IMG/VR virus record: IMGVR_UViG_3300028388_001035
Coordinates: 1 to 30,969 of that record
DNA length: 30,969 nt
Reading direction: 5' to 3' (one strand)
DNA from: a virus
Shown: positions 19,950 to 29,160 of the stretch, one piece after another
How the letters are laid out: every line of letters starts with the position of its first letter
Numbering within the stretch: the first letter of the stretch is position 1
Translations under genes and position numbers: made by a program
The notes under the pieces: generated by a model
Databases searched by the model: none
The model's input: only the letters and a program-made list of their open reading frames with translations
Told to the model about the DNA's origin: nothing

Positions 19950-21680
19950 TTATTCGTCCTGTTCCTCTAACTGATTAGCTAAGGTAACCGCAACTTTAAT
20001 ATCCAAGGCCATTTCCTTACGTGCCTCAGGCCCAAGCTCTTTCATAGCCTTTGTTGCCTCACTCGCCATGTTTCGGATGGTGTACGCGGCGCGGCCTTTA
20101 GGGGTTTGGATTGGGGCACTTTTCCATACCTTTTGGAAGGCCCTCCCGGAGAAATACAAAGGGGACAAACCAATAAGCGCCGCTTTGTACACAAGGTTCT
20201 GAGCCACACCATAAGGAGTTGAAGCGTCAACAAGCCCAAGCCTTTGGTACATTCGCCCAAGGGACCCCTCCGCCTCTTTAGCTGCTTTGGGGAGAACCCT
20301 ATCGGCGGCCGTGATCAACCTGCTCTGTTCCAGTCTCAGGTCTTTAGTAGCCCCGTTGTCTAGTTCATCCACCATTGAATTTAAGGTAGTCCGTATGGAC
20401 TTATAGATTTCTTTGTTAGCCGCTGGCATCGCGGACCCTTCGGCGTAAGCCTGCTCCGCAAGTTTTTTGTAGAGATTATCAAATTCTTGGCGAGCCTTAT
20501 AAAGACCGTGGACGTTGTACCCTGTTGTGTCCAAATAGCGCAGGGCTTGGTTAGACATGTCCTCAAACTTTTTCATGGTTCCCTTCAGCGTTGTCGAAGG
20601 AGTGCCTGTTATCGCCGGTAAATCGTTGGCCAGTTTGTTTAAGGAATCGTTAAGTCTACGTTGGACGTCTAAAGGCGTAACTTCGGTGGTGTTTGCTAAG
20701 GCCTTTAGTTTGGTATCAATTTCGTTGCCAATGGTCTTGGACTTCTTTGAGATGGCATTGTAGTTATGTTGCCAGTTCTGCGCGGAACTTATGTTGGGGA
20801 CTTTTTTAACAGTATCCAACAGAGCTATCTCCTCCGCAGTCAATACACGCTGCTTGGGGATGAAACCCATCCCTCCGTCCGTCATATTTCTAACGGCAGC
20901 TTCTCGGCCCTTCGGGCTATCATCCTTGATAATTTTCCAGACGTCAGCGTCACGCCCTTTAAGGGTTTGGCCCGGCTGTCTATTTCCCGCCTCTGCTGCG
21001 GCCAGTCTTTCTTGGGGTGTCACCCTACCAGTTTTAGGCTTCAGGGGCATTTCTGTGGCTAGGTCCTTACCCGGGCCAACTTTCTTCGTTAGGAGTTTTG
21101 AGGCGGCCCCTAAGTTTATAGCCTGAGATAACGTGTCGTATTCTTTAGGATGATTTTCCTTAGCCCACGCAAGAGCATCCCCACCTTGCTCAATCGCGGA
21201 CACAATGCCCTTGCCGACGGAAGTGTTTGCCAGAGCTTCGGCAGCTTCCCTAGTCTCACGGCTAATGTCCGCCCTAAAGCTTTGTGGAAGCAATGTCCAC
21301 CCAGTCTGCGCGATGCCTGTTACTGTCTCCCATATAATATCACCAGCGAATCCAACGGCATTTCCGCCAATTCTGGTTAGTTCTTCGACTTGGGTTATTC
21401 CCTGATCATAGTCGCCTTGTTGGAGGGCCGCCCCGGCAGTCATAGCGTCTGACGCTTGTTGCACACGCTCCCCATGGGCCTGTTTAATGCCTGTGCCTAT
21501 CCCCATGATTCTGTCTAAAACACGATTCCAAGAGTCAGGCTCGTCAGGAATTACTGGCTCTCGCTTAGGGCCAGAATCAAATAATGCAAGATCCTCAGGA
21601 CTAACTGTTCTTTTAAACTCAGACTTGCTTTCTGGTTCATCGAACAGCGCCAAATCGTCTTTGTTTGTTGTGGGCTTCAT
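19950..21680 (-). CDS. Probable internal/ejection virion protein, 576 aa
   Basis: This large protein is the last gene of the late unit. It starts with two copies of a short acidic motif (KDDLALFDEPE and PEDLALFDSGP, about residues 7-17 and 27-38). A mixed helical region of Ala/Gly segments follows (VGKGIVSAIEQGGDALAWAK), then a long helical C-terminal half. It has no enzyme motif that I can see. Podoviruses carry several such proteins inside the capsid, ejected with DNA to form a channel across the cell envelope. The role is inferred from size, composition and position beside two similar genes. The start overlaps the previous stop (ATGA). Confidence 0.7.
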   Translation of the reverse strand: MKPTTNKDDLALFDEPESKSEFKRTVSPEDLALFDSGPKREPVIPDEPDSWNRVLDRIMGIGTGIKQAHGERVQQASDAMTAGAALQQGDYDQGITQVEELTRIGGNAVGFAGDIIWETVTGIAQTGWTLLPQSFRADISRETREAAEALANTSVGKGIVSAIEQGGDALAWAKENHPKEYDTLSQAINLGAASKLLTKKVGPGKDLATEMPLKPKTGRVTPQERLAAAEAGNRQPGQTLKGRDADVWKIIKDDSPKGREAAVRNMTDGGMGFIPKQRVLTAEEIALLDTVKKVPNISSAQNWQHNYNAISKKSKTIGNEIDTKLKALANTTEVTPLDVQRRLNDSLNKLANDLPAITGTPSTTLKGTMKKFEDMSNQALRYLDTTGYNVHGLYKARQEFDNLYKKLAEQAYAEGSAMPAANKEIYKSIRTTLNSMVDELDNGATKDLRLEQSRLITAADRVLPKAAKEAEGSLGRMYQRLGLVDASTPYGVAQNLVYKAALIGLSPLYFSGRAFQKVWKSAPIQTPKGRAAYTIRNMASEATKAMKELGPEARKEMALDIKVAVTLANQLEEQDE

Positions 21681-22855
21681 TGGGTTACTCTACCTATCTC
21701 ATACGTGGAACCGGATTCAGGATCTCTGTACAACACGCGATCATCCGGAGTAGTTCGGTACTCAGGACCCTCTGGGGCAAGGCCTAGAAGAGAGCGTTTA
21801 AAGTTATTGTAGTGGTACTCTACTTGGTCTAGTTGTTTATTAAAGGCTTCGTCACCGGCAGAGGGGTCCAAATTATCAATGACGGACTGTAGTAATCTGT
21901 TCTCCAAATTTGACACTTGGCCCAAGGCACCGCCTGTGGGGCTGTTTAATCGCATTTCCTCAAGCTGGTCAAAGCCAAGATTCGCTCTAATTTTTGTAAT
22001 TACGTTGTTTAGTCGTCTTGCGTCCGTAGGGAGAGGGAGTTCTCCTACTGAGTAAAACAAAGCCCACTGGTCTTTTGCCAGTGTTCTAGCTTGTGAAATA
22101 GCGCCCAGCACGTTATCCGTTTGGGCGAGGTCTGCAAAAAGCTTCTTTTGTGCTTTATCATCAGCCGTTACTTTTTCTTCGTTCGCTTTAGGTACTAAAG
22201 GTGTATTCGCTGGGTCTTTAATAAACTGAAGTACTGATTCCGGAGTGTAATCTTCATACAACCCTGCGATGTCCTTTGGCTTCATTGTTTCTATAGTTTT
22301 AGGCTCTTCAGGCGGGGAAACATACTCTCCTGTTGTGGTGTCAAATACACGGTTACCTACAGTCTTATATTTATCAAACTGCTGAGTGACAATTTCCATT
22401 GCCTCAGAAGAACTAACGCCAGCTTTAGACGCTAATGACATATAGGCCGCCCTATGCTCTTTCTTATTAAAATCAAACTCAGGGGAATACGCCATACTCG
22501 TTAGTGCCGCAACACCTTGTTCTTTAGCTCGCGCCCTCGCGGCCTCTTGCTGTTTTACTTGGGATTGAACACGCTGCCTAAGAACGGTTGCAGCCTGTGT
22601 AGGGTCCGCACCAGTCTGCTGTGCAGTAGCAAGGATACTTTGGTACACCTCAGGCATGTTCTCTGCCGTAGCTTGTCCTGCCTGTACTAGCATAGACTTC
22701 TGCCCTTCGTTTTTACGACGGGACATAATGTCAGCCTGTGCTATCTGACCACCGGGCAAGTTCTGTGCAATCTGTGACCCAAGGTTAAACATCCCTTGCC
22801 CACCAAAAGAGGGGTTAAGGAGTGCGTTTGTTAACATCCTAGAATATTGAGCCAT
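21677..22855 (-). CDS. Probable internal/ejection virion protein, 392 aa
   Basis: The protein has a hydrophobic, Gly/Asn-rich start (MLTNALLNPSFGGQGMFNLG), then long Gln- and Ala-rich helices (VLRQRVQSQVKQQEAARARA) and mixed helical parts without a catalytic pattern. GAGGA lies upstream of the ATG at 22855. Composition and place in the triplet of late genes suggest an internal core or pilot protein. A major capsid protein was considered and set aside because the text is helical and charged rather than beta-rich. Confidence 0.68.
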   Translation of the reverse strand: MAQYSRMLTNALLNPSFGGQGMFNLGSQIAQNLPGGQIAQADIMSRRKNEGQKSMLVQAGQATAENMPEVYQSILATAQQTGADPTQAATVLRQRVQSQVKQQEAARARAKEQGVAALTSMAYSPEFDFNKKEHRAAYMSLASKAGVSSSEAMEIVTQQFDKYKTVGNRVFDTTTGEYVSPPEEPKTIETMKPKDIAGLYEDYTPESVLQFIKDPANTPLVPKANEEKVTADDKAQKKLFADLAQTDNVLGAISQARTLAKDQWALFYSVGELPLPTDARRLNNVITKIRANLGFDQLEEMRLNSPTGGALGQVSNLENRLLQSVIDNLDPSAGDEAFNKQLDQVEYHYNNFKRSLLGLAPEGPEYRTTPDDRVLYRDPESGSTYEIGRVTQ

Positions 22856-22860
22856 TGTTA

Positions 22861-23724
22861 TTAATCCTCTGACTTAAAAACACTTTTCCAGATTCCGCCT
22901 GCGGCGTTACCAAAGATAGAAGCTATGTCGCCGTCGGCTGTCTGGAAAGGCGAAAGTACCCCACCAAGTAGGCCTTGGCCCAAATTACCCAGCAGACTCC
23001 CCTGTCCCAATTGTGCAGCAAGTTTTTGCTCCATGCCGGACATAGACGCTTCACCAAACAAGCCAGCAGCTTGCCGACGGGCCAGATCGGCCAGCGCTGC
23101 ACCTTGGAGGCCTGTGGTCTGCTGGTCAAGCATTTGTGCATACGGAAGGAACTGGTTCTGCATAAACTGCGTGCCAATTGTTGCATTTTGTGCCTGATCG
23201 GCCATAGCTTGTTGTATGGCCATGATGGACGCTTGGTTCTTTCCTTCCGCAATTGCCTTTTGCATTGCCAACTGCTCCGGCGTGCCACCGTAGGCATTGG
23301 TAATTACTCCTGCACGCCCTTGACCAGCCAAACGGTTATTCAATGTATCTAGCTGACGTTGTTCTTCAGGACGTTGAAGTGCACGAATACGGTTGTACAC
23401 ATCAGCTTCCCGGTCCGCTGTATTGCCCATCGCGTTACCAAACAAGGTATTGGCGTACCCTTGAAGGGTATTCGATTGTTGTTGGTAGGGCTGAGAAAGG
23501 TTAAGCTGAAGACTTCCGTCTGCGTTTGTCCGACCGGTTCCAATGCCACTGGAAACATTAAATGGTTTAAAGCCTGCCATCCCACTTAATGTGGTAGCTA
23601 GTTTGTCCCCGTAAGATTTGGCTTCGTTCCCTACGTCTTCAAGATTATCATAAGCGCCCTTAAGTAGACCACCCCCGACAATCCCGGTGCCTATACCAAG
23701 CAGATTAGAAAGAAAATCAGCCAT
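22861..23724 (-). CDS. Probable internal virion protein, Gln/Ala-rich, 287 aa
   Basis: The frame is open from 23754, but MADFLSNLLGIG at 23724 is preferred because GAGG precedes it and the upstream part overlaps the 503-aa gene. The N-terminus (LLGIGTGIVGGGLLKGAYD) could insert in membranes. The middle is Gln- and Ala-rich helix (QASIMAIQQAMADQAQNATI), and the C-terminus is Gly/Leu-rich (GQGSLLGNLGQGLLGG). This composition resembles small ejection proteins such as P22 gp7 or T7 gp14, in composition only. It lies just downstream of the tail nozzle-like gene. Confidence 0.68.
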   Translation of the reverse strand: MADFLSNLLGIGTGIVGGGLLKGAYDNLEDVGNEAKSYGDKLATTLSGMAGFKPFNVSSGIGTGRTNADGSLQLNLSQPYQQQSNTLQGYANTLFGNAMGNTADREADVYNRIRALQRPEEQRQLDTLNNRLAGQGRAGVITNAYGGTPEQLAMQKAIAEGKNQASIMAIQQAMADQAQNATIGTQFMQNQFLPYAQMLDQQTTGLQGAALADLARRQAAGLFGEASMSGMEQKLAAQLGQGSLLGNLGQGLLGGVLSPFQTADGDIASIFGNAAGGIWKSVFKSED

Positions 23725-23734
23725 TATTATATCC

Positions 23735-25246
23735 TCACCAAACCTTTCGACCAATAGTCGCGTAATGTGTTAATTCTTGAATACTAAACTCTGATCCATT
23801 AATTTGTGCTTCAATGCCCACTTTAACGTGTGCCCCTGATCCAGTTGTATTAATATTCAAGATGTTCAATGTTCTGTCTATTCCCCACACAGCTAGGTTC
23901 CAAAATGATATGTTCCATTTGGGCGTTGTGGAAACTGTTCTAACAGGAAGTATTGCAGAGTTTTCCCAATCAGGATTAAAATCGTATGCCCACCTCAAAG
24001 TTGCTGTGTCATTTGTAGCACCAATGATAATTGGGCGCACTTTCTTAAGGAACTTAAATTGTGCTGGATCGCCAAAGTCCATTTGAGTTGTATTGTATTC
24101 TAGCTGGTATGCTTCACCATTGTCTGTGTAACCAAAGTATTTTCCTACACCACTGGAACCCGCCACGTACAACACTCCGGTATCCCAATCACGAGTAAAA
24201 GCAAAGAATGGACAATTAGGCCAGCGAGTAGCCCTAAGATACCCAGTCTCTAATGGCCTACGAAGATCAAATACGTAAGCTATCTCAGTCGTAGGGAACA
24301 AAAGAATATAAAAGCCTTCTTCAGGGCTATATACAGTTTTGACTTCATTGATGTTATTTGGAATCTGAGCAATAACGTCGTCTCTAACGTTTCCTGAGAT
24401 TTCCCGGTTAGGCATGGTTTCTTCTTGAATTGTTCGACCAAAACTACGCAAACCTGTATTGCTCAGGAACAGCAGATCATTGCCTGTGGACTGTACGCTA
24501 TCCCTTGCTACACACCCTACGTTACCTACCGTGTCCGACAAAACCATTGTAGCAGGATCGTCAGCCCCTTGATACACCAAGATATTGTTCCGACCAAAGA
24601 TTATAAGATAACCGTTATGTGACGCCAAGGCAACAATTTCATCCCGTCCAGCAGGCCACACGGTTGTCAAATCAATCAAACCTGCACTGCCTGTGTTGAA
24701 TGCCGTGGGATCTCTTAGGTCAGACCAATACAGAATAGTAGAATTGTTCGTTGTGTCTGCAAGCCACAGACGGCTGAAAGCAGCAAGACCACAGTTAGCG
24801 CCTGCCAGACTGTCACTATTGGTGGCCGCAGTTTGCCCAAGTGCTACAGGCGCTCCTCCGTCCGTAGCTCGTAAGGGATCTTCTCCTCTTTGAAGGAATA
24901 TCATCCAGTTTTGCATAGGGAGCATCTGCCAATTGCCTTCCGACGCAACAACTAATGACGAAGACATCGTTGCTACTCCTGTATAAATCCCCACAGTAGT
25001 TGCGGAATATACAGCCTCATTCCCCGCTTCGTCAATATAGTGCCCAATTGACTTAATTGTTTCAGCGGGATTGCCGGACGTAGTTAAAACATTGTATCCT
25101 TTGCGTGCGGCGACACGTCCAAACTTGTCAATTACACAATTGTCTGCTTTACTTGCGTATTCCGGGGGCAGACTGGTAGGGGAGTCTTGCGTGTTGAGTC
25201 CAGCAAAACCGGGCGCACGTATTGTAATTGTTTCAAGATTAGCCAT
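23735..25246 (-). CDS. Tail nozzle/tubular-B-like structural protein, 503 aa
   Basis: The start MANLETITIRAPGFAGLNTQ with 'SLPPEYASKADNCVIDKFGRVAARKGY' is an N-terminal pattern I associate with podovirus tail nozzle or stabilisation proteins (P22 gp10, T7 gp12 analogues) of marine phages. The rest is beta-rich with repeating strands, consistent with a propeller-like fold. The gene follows the adaptor-like 214-aa gene with an 8-nt overlap, the usual adaptor-nozzle order in podoviruses. It would form the lower tail tube to which fibres attach. Confidence 0.78.
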   Translation of the reverse strand: MANLETITIRAPGFAGLNTQDSPTSLPPEYASKADNCVIDKFGRVAARKGYNVLTTSGNPAETIKSIGHYIDEAGNEAVYSATTVGIYTGVATMSSSLVVASEGNWQMLPMQNWMIFLQRGEDPLRATDGGAPVALGQTAATNSDSLAGANCGLAAFSRLWLADTTNNSTILYWSDLRDPTAFNTGSAGLIDLTTVWPAGRDEIVALASHNGYLIIFGRNNILVYQGADDPATMVLSDTVGNVGCVARDSVQSTGNDLLFLSNTGLRSFGRTIQEETMPNREISGNVRDDVIAQIPNNINEVKTVYSPEEGFYILLFPTTEIAYVFDLRRPLETGYLRATRWPNCPFFAFTRDWDTGVLYVAGSSGVGKYFGYTDNGEAYQLEYNTTQMDFGDPAQFKFLKKVRPIIIGATNDTATLRWAYDFNPDWENSAILPVRTVSTTPKWNISFWNLAVWGIDRTLNILNINTTGSGAHVKVGIEAQINGSEFSIQELTHYATIGRKVW

Positions 25247-25883
25247 TATACAGGGTTAGCTCTTCGGGACGGAAATTGGCGTCACGCGCAATTGCGTTAC
25301 CCAATGACAGTTGAGCAATTGTAAGGTACTCTTGGGCACTGGTTCCACCAGTTTCACCGCGCTCTCTGGTTGCCAAAGACAACGCAAGGTGCATAATAGG
25401 GTCAGTAGGCAGAATAACGTTTTCAGCGTCCGACGTAGGAACGGTGTTGCGCTTACACACCTCAAATGTTATATCGTACACGTCGTCAGGTGTAGGAGTC
25501 AGAGTGGCCTTGAGAGAGCCTGTAGTGGCGTCTGTGCCACTCAAAGTGTACCCTGTAGGCTTCCCTTCGGAACTCCCTAAAAGACGCTCACGAGCCGTGT
25601 AGCCCGTTGTACGCTTGTGCAACTCAGTGTCCCCAGCCATGTACGCCCAATACACCATAGAATCAGGTGGTGTGTCGGTAATTACAACGTAATCCTGTGA
25701 GGCCACAGTCGGAACAACCACAAGGTCTCTGAGAGCAGACCAGTCGTGGGCGTCTTCAACAATTTTATACGCATCCCGAACAAAGCCTGCAATCATCTTA
25801 CTGAATGTGGTGGCCGCTGTTGTCGTGACTTCGTTTTCCCTAAGTCGCTTTAAGACTTCATTTGTTAATTCTAAAAATGTCAT
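25239..25883 (-). CDS. Head-tail adaptor/tubular-A-like protein, 214 aa
   Basis: The N-terminus MTFLELTNEVLKRLRENEVT and the following helix (VRDAYKIVEDAHDWSALRD) are characteristic of gatekeeper or adaptor proteins of podoviruses (T7 gp11 and P22 gp4 type). A beta-rich middle and an LALSLATRERGETGG helix follow. It would bind the portal ring and carry the nozzle. It is coupled to both neighbours by overlaps (4 nt and 8 nt). Family naming is from text pattern and gene order, not a search. Confidence 0.78.
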   Translation of the reverse strand: MTFLELTNEVLKRLRENEVTTTAATTFSKMIAGFVRDAYKIVEDAHDWSALRDLVVVPTVASQDYVVITDTPPDSMVYWAYMAGDTELHKRTTGYTARERLLGSSEGKPTGYTLSGTDATTGSLKATLTPTPDDVYDITFEVCKRNTVPTSDAENVILPTDPIMHLALSLATRERGETGGTSAQEYLTIAQLSLGNAIARDANFRPEELTLYNG

Positions 25884-27910
25884 CGAACATACCTACTCAA
25901 TAAGCCATCAAGGAAATTACTAGCACGTATGGGCATAGCCGGAGCAATTTGAAATTGTGCGGAAGGGACTCCGGGCATAGCCATAGGGCTGCCTCCAGTT
26001 CTGGGGGTGCCTAGTAGACCGCCTGCTGACGGGAGAGCACTAGATCCATCACCCCCAGAAGGTAACTCATCGGAGCCGCTTGGAGGTAACTCATCGGAGC
26101 CGCTTGGAGGCCCTAGTTCCGGAGGTAGTTCAGAACTAAACATATCGTCCTGAAGTTCTTCCCGATTTCTCCAACCATAAAGTACCCAGTTGTCTCGATT
26201 GTAGCCGTTGTCACCACCAAAGTAGTTACTTGGGTCATCACCAGAGGCTACTAGCTCATCGTATTGCTGTTGAGCAAATTCTATTTCTTCCGGAGTAAAC
26301 CCTTCATTATTAATACGATTCTGTTCAAACTCTCCTTGGTAGCTTTGTTCCCATGTAGGATCAAAAGGTGAGGCTACCATAGGATCATTGGGTACTACGG
26401 GATCATTGGGTTCATCAGGCCACGTAGGATCGTAAGGAGAAGTTACTACTAAGTCATCGTTAATTGTGTCTCCTAGCGGGTTATCGGGATCTACCGTTGT
26501 GTCGTCGTTTATGTCCGAAAACTCTACGTCCGGGAGAGTAAAGTCAAAGTTGGGCCCCTCAATGTTGTCAATGGCATCAAAGACCACACCCCAATCCATT
26601 GAGTTAACCGAAGCAGGAAGATTAGTTAAACCACCGGCCTCTGTTGCCGCAAAGCCCAAAATGTTGGCCAACAGGCCCCCTGAGGCAATGTCCCCAGCGG
26701 AGCTAAGACCCGCCTGTACGTCTTCACGGTTCCAAATACCCTGTAGTTGACTTTCGCCCCTAGGGGTCATTAAGTCAAAGAACCTTTCGTCGTACTGGCC
26801 CAACAAAGCAGCTACTTTATCCTGTTCAGACAAGGTGTCCCACTCGGGACCGGGACCCAGTAAGTTCTGTATACCGTCCAGTACTGAATCAGGGATAAGA
26901 TTAAGAACATTATCTACGGCATTTTGCATACCTTCAATGTTCAAATCAGCAAAATTCTGGCCCGTTACTTGAGATAAAAAACCGTCGGGACCCAATAAAC
27001 CACCAAAGTCCGCAAACTTTGTCATCCCTTGTCCGTACTCAATAAACTTATCCGCCATAGTAATGTCAATACCGACAGCGTTACTAAAGTCCGTGGCAAG
27101 GACAGTCCGTTGAGAGTCTGACAGGTTGGCTAAGTCCTCTTGAGTAAGTCCTTGTTTTTCTAGGTAAGGCTTAAGCAGAGCCCCTGCTGCGTCCTCACTG
27201 GTGTACGCCATGAGGTCCTTCATAAAGTCAGTAGCAATGTACCCAGCGGAGCCCGTAAGGCCTGCCCGAAGCATGTCTGAGACGTCTATGGACCCCTCAG
27301 TCACCCCCTGTACAACAGCATTGCTTAAGGCTGATTTAAGGCCTGCACCTACAAAGTTGGATGCGTTAATAGCTGACCCAATGCCCGGTATGGCCCCAAA
27401 GACTGTGGACACAAAAGGCCCAGCAAGGGCCCCAAGGGCTATGGAAGGAAGAATCTGTGTAGCGTAGTCACCAAATGACATGGAGTCTACGGGTGACTCA
27501 AAGGTACCTTTCTGTTGACTAAAGGCATTCTCACCTATCCATGCGTTACCGTAGAGAGCTGTGTTAAGATCGCTGTTGCCCGTATTGTAGAAGTAAGGTT
27601 TACCACCGTCAGTAGTAAACAGGTTGACACCCATGTCCTCGGAGATCCTAGCAATCTCTTGGGCTGCCTGAGCTATGTCAGACCTGTTATACCGAGTGAT
27701 GGTGGGGTTAACGTCGTAGGTTGTCCCCGGGTCTACAAACCCTCCAGCGTCAATGTCTTCCGGACTGGCGTAGTTAGGATTAGGGTAGTCCGTGCTGCGT
27801 ATCCCATTTAGGATTTCGGCAACGGCAGCATTAAAAGCAGACAGGTCTTCTACACCAGCCCTGTTGTTTGCCCTGTCGCTAGACCAAAAACCGTTAGACC
27901 CTACAGCCAT
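25880..27910 (-). CDS. Large structural protein with acidic/proline-rich C-terminus, 676 aa
   Basis: The first 400 or so residues are mixed helix with a hydrophobic Gly/Ala region at about 155-205 (LPSIALGALAGPFVSTVFGA) that could span or insert in a membrane. Residues about 480-540 contain repeated D/P-rich motifs (SPYDPTWPDEPNDP; ASPFDPTWEQ). The C-terminus has two copies of an eight-residue unit (ELPPSGSD-type) encoded by an exact 24-bp duplication. It may be an ejection or tape-measure-like protein. The order before the adaptor gene is unusual. No family is recognised, so the role is inference from size and module. Confidence 0.65.
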   Translation of the reverse strand: MAVGSNGFWSSDRANNRAGVEDLSAFNAAVAEILNGIRSTDYPNPNYASPEDIDAGGFVDPGTTYDVNPTITRYNRSDIAQAAQEIARISEDMGVNLFTTDGGKPYFYNTGNSDLNTALYGNAWIGENAFSQQKGTFESPVDSMSFGDYATQILPSIALGALAGPFVSTVFGAIPGIGSAINASNFVGAGLKSALSNAVVQGVTEGSIDVSDMLRAGLTGSAGYIATDFMKDLMAYTSEDAAGALLKPYLEKQGLTQEDLANLSDSQRTVLATDFSNAVGIDITMADKFIEYGQGMTKFADFGGLLGPDGFLSQVTGQNFADLNIEGMQNAVDNVLNLIPDSVLDGIQNLLGPGPEWDTLSEQDKVAALLGQYDERFFDLMTPRGESQLQGIWNREDVQAGLSSAGDIASGGLLANILGFAATEAGGLTNLPASVNSMDWGVVFDAIDNIEGPNFDFTLPDVEFSDINDDTTVDPDNPLGDTINDDLVVTSPYDPTWPDEPNDPVVPNDPMVASPFDPTWEQSYQGEFEQNRINNEGFTPEEIEFAQQQYDELVASGDDPSNYFGGDNGYNRDNWVLYGWRNREELQDDMFSSELPPELGPPSGSDELPPSGSDELPSGGDGSSALPSAGGLLGTPRTGGSPMAMPGVPSAQFQIAPAMPIRASNFLDGLLSRYVR
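26061..26108 (-). repeat. Exact 24-bp tandem duplication in the 676-aa gene
   Basis: The plus-strand unit beginning GGTAACTCATCGGAGCCGCT is present twice, at 26061-26084 and 26085-26108. Being 24 bp it keeps frame and duplicates eight residues in the Pro/Ser/Gly-rich tail. It is a likely hotspot for length change. Confidence 0.85.
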
Positions 27911-28431
27911 TATATAATTCCTACGTATAAGCCTGTTGTAATTACACCAGTAATAATCTCAGACCACGCCCAACGTTTTTTAAGATTCTTCAGAAGCGGA
28001 GGGTCATTTTTAATGACGGCTTTAGCAATGTAAGGTCCTGCTGTAAAGCCCACAACCAAAGCAGGCAGCAGAAAAACAACATCCGTGTTAAAGTAGGCCA
28101 ATGGGAGCACAGGCGCAGCCCAGATAACGCCACGCACAGCCAGAGCAGCAGTAACGTTTTCTCGGAGTACACCTACTTGCCATTTTTCGTAGGTAGGACT
28201 AGGTTTACCACCAAGGGCCTCACCCATTGGCTGTCCCCAGCCGGGACGGGAACCTAAAGTAAACAATACAGCAAAGAGGCCCACAAACAAATACTCTTGC
28301 TCGAAGGTTACGCCACCCAACAGAAGGCCCCAAAGGACAGCCCAGACTACATTAGGGACTTTTGATTCTCCCCACCCTCTAGCGCGGTTTAGGCCGCCAC
28401 CAGCAATTGTTAGCATAATCCAATTAAGCAC
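27910..28431 (-). CDS. Multi-pass membrane protein of unknown function, 173 aa
   Basis: There are at least four hydrophobic segments, including VWAVLWGLLLGGVTF, YLFVGLFAVLFTLG, GVIWAAPVLPLAYF, VVFLLPALVVGFTAGPYIA and WSEIITGVITTGLYVGII. A soluble loop (SRPGWGQPMGEALGGKPSPT) lies between them. It sits between the lysis-like group and the tail genes. A holin would normally be smaller and have a charged tail. A protein of the inner membrane acting in lysis or superinfection control is possible; I recognise no family. The end shares one base with the start of the 676-aa gene (TAATG). Confidence 0.65.
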   Translation of the reverse strand: MLNWIMLTIAGGGLNRARGWGESKVPNVVWAVLWGLLLGGVTFEQEYLFVGLFAVLFTLGSRPGWGQPMGEALGGKPSPTYEKWQVGVLRENVTAALAVRGVIWAAPVLPLAYFNTDVVFLLPALVVGFTAGPYIAKAVIKNDPPLLKNLKKRWAWSEIITGVITTGLYVGII

Positions 28432-28711
28432 GCCTGACTCCTTTGTTGTTCCATGTGTACCACTTTCCTTTTTCTAATGCTTCAGCACTAGTAAATCCTT
28501 TGGCTAATATTGCTTCTTGCAATTCTTTACGCTTCTTTATTGTTATACCTTGAATAAGCATTACAATAGCTTTACTAGAAAAGTAGCTGGGCTTGACAAT
28601 TACGGCTGACCAATCAAAAGGAGTGCCGTAAACGCCCGAAGGGATACTCCGAAGAGCGTATGCAACACGCCCTGTAATGGGATTTGAGCAAAGTTTTTCA
28701 AAATGGTACAT
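28424..28711 (-). CDS. Hypothetical protein, 95 aa
   Basis: The ATG at 28711 (MYHFEKLCSNPITG) is chosen because GAGGA lies 5 nt upstream; five codons more are open. The protein has a weakly hydrophobic middle (SAVIVKPSYFSSKAIVMLIQ) and a C-terminal helix (LQEAILAKGFTSAEALEKGKWYTW). No motif is recognised. It overlaps its neighbours by 14 nt and 8 nt and belongs to the lysis-like group by position. Confidence 0.6.
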   Translation of the reverse strand: MYHFEKLCSNPITGRVAYALRSIPSGVYGTPFDWSAVIVKPSYFSSKAIVMLIQGITIKKRKELQEAILAKGFTSAEALEKGKWYTWNNKGVRRA

Positions 28712-28958
28712 TATCGTCCTCGGCAATAATCACCGTTTTGGTTAAGCAATCAATGACCTCAAAGCCCCGCGCTCGGTGCATTTGGTTGATACGTTCGCAG
28801 AACGAACGGTCCAGCCCTTCCACTTCGATTGATAGCTTTTTGAGGCGTAGGAGCATGGCTTCGTCCTCTTTCTGGAGCGCCCCAATAATTAGCAAAGTGA
28901 GCGCAGACGCAGCCAGCAGATAGGTCAGCAGCAGCTTTGTAGGGACGGTTAGCTTCAC
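28698..28958 (-). CDS. Small membrane-anchored protein, spanin-like, 86 aa
   Basis: The N-terminus MKLTVPTKLLLTYLLAASAL followed by TLLIIGA is a signal anchor or membrane segment. The rest is a charged helix (QKEDEAMLLRLKKLSIEVEG) with a few later residues, the layout of an inner-membrane i-spanin (Rz). No lipoprotein o-spanin gene was found, so this assignment is tentative. It overlaps its neighbours (4 nt and 14 nt) and follows the XhlA-like and holin-like genes. Confidence 0.5.
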   Translation of the reverse strand: MKLTVPTKLLLTYLLAASALTLLIIGALQKEDEAMLLRLKKLSIEVEGLDRSFCERINQMHRARGFEVIDCLTKTVIIAEDDNVPF

Positions 28959-29155
28959 TTTGATAAAAACTCCTGTAACGACGGCCAGATCTGAACAAAC
29001 ACCAGTGCGCCGATTAGCGAGTAAGTGATCCGCTCCTGAGCAGTCAAGCGCTGATTGTGCTTATCCAGCAAGCTGGCGTGCTCTTCTCTCGCAACCTCAA
29101 GCGCGCGCAAGCGCCCCTCACGTATACCGTCCTCGTATGTGTGGTTTTCGGTCAC
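28955..29155 (-). CDS. XhlA-like coiled-coil/membrane protein, 66 aa
   Basis: A helical, charged N-terminal part (GRLRALEVAREEHASLLDKH) leads to one C-terminal membrane segment (YSLIGALVFVQIWPSLQEFL). This is the topology of XhlA-type hemolysin or holin-helper proteins, small proteins that act with the endolysin. The text resemblance is modest. It lies 5 bp after the 3TM holin-like gene and overlaps the spanin-like gene by 4 nt. Confidence 0.55.
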   Translation of the reverse strand: MTENHTYEDGIREGRLRALEVAREEHASLLDKHNQRLTAQERITYSLIGALVFVQIWPSLQEFLSK

Positions 29156-29160
29156 TGGCC

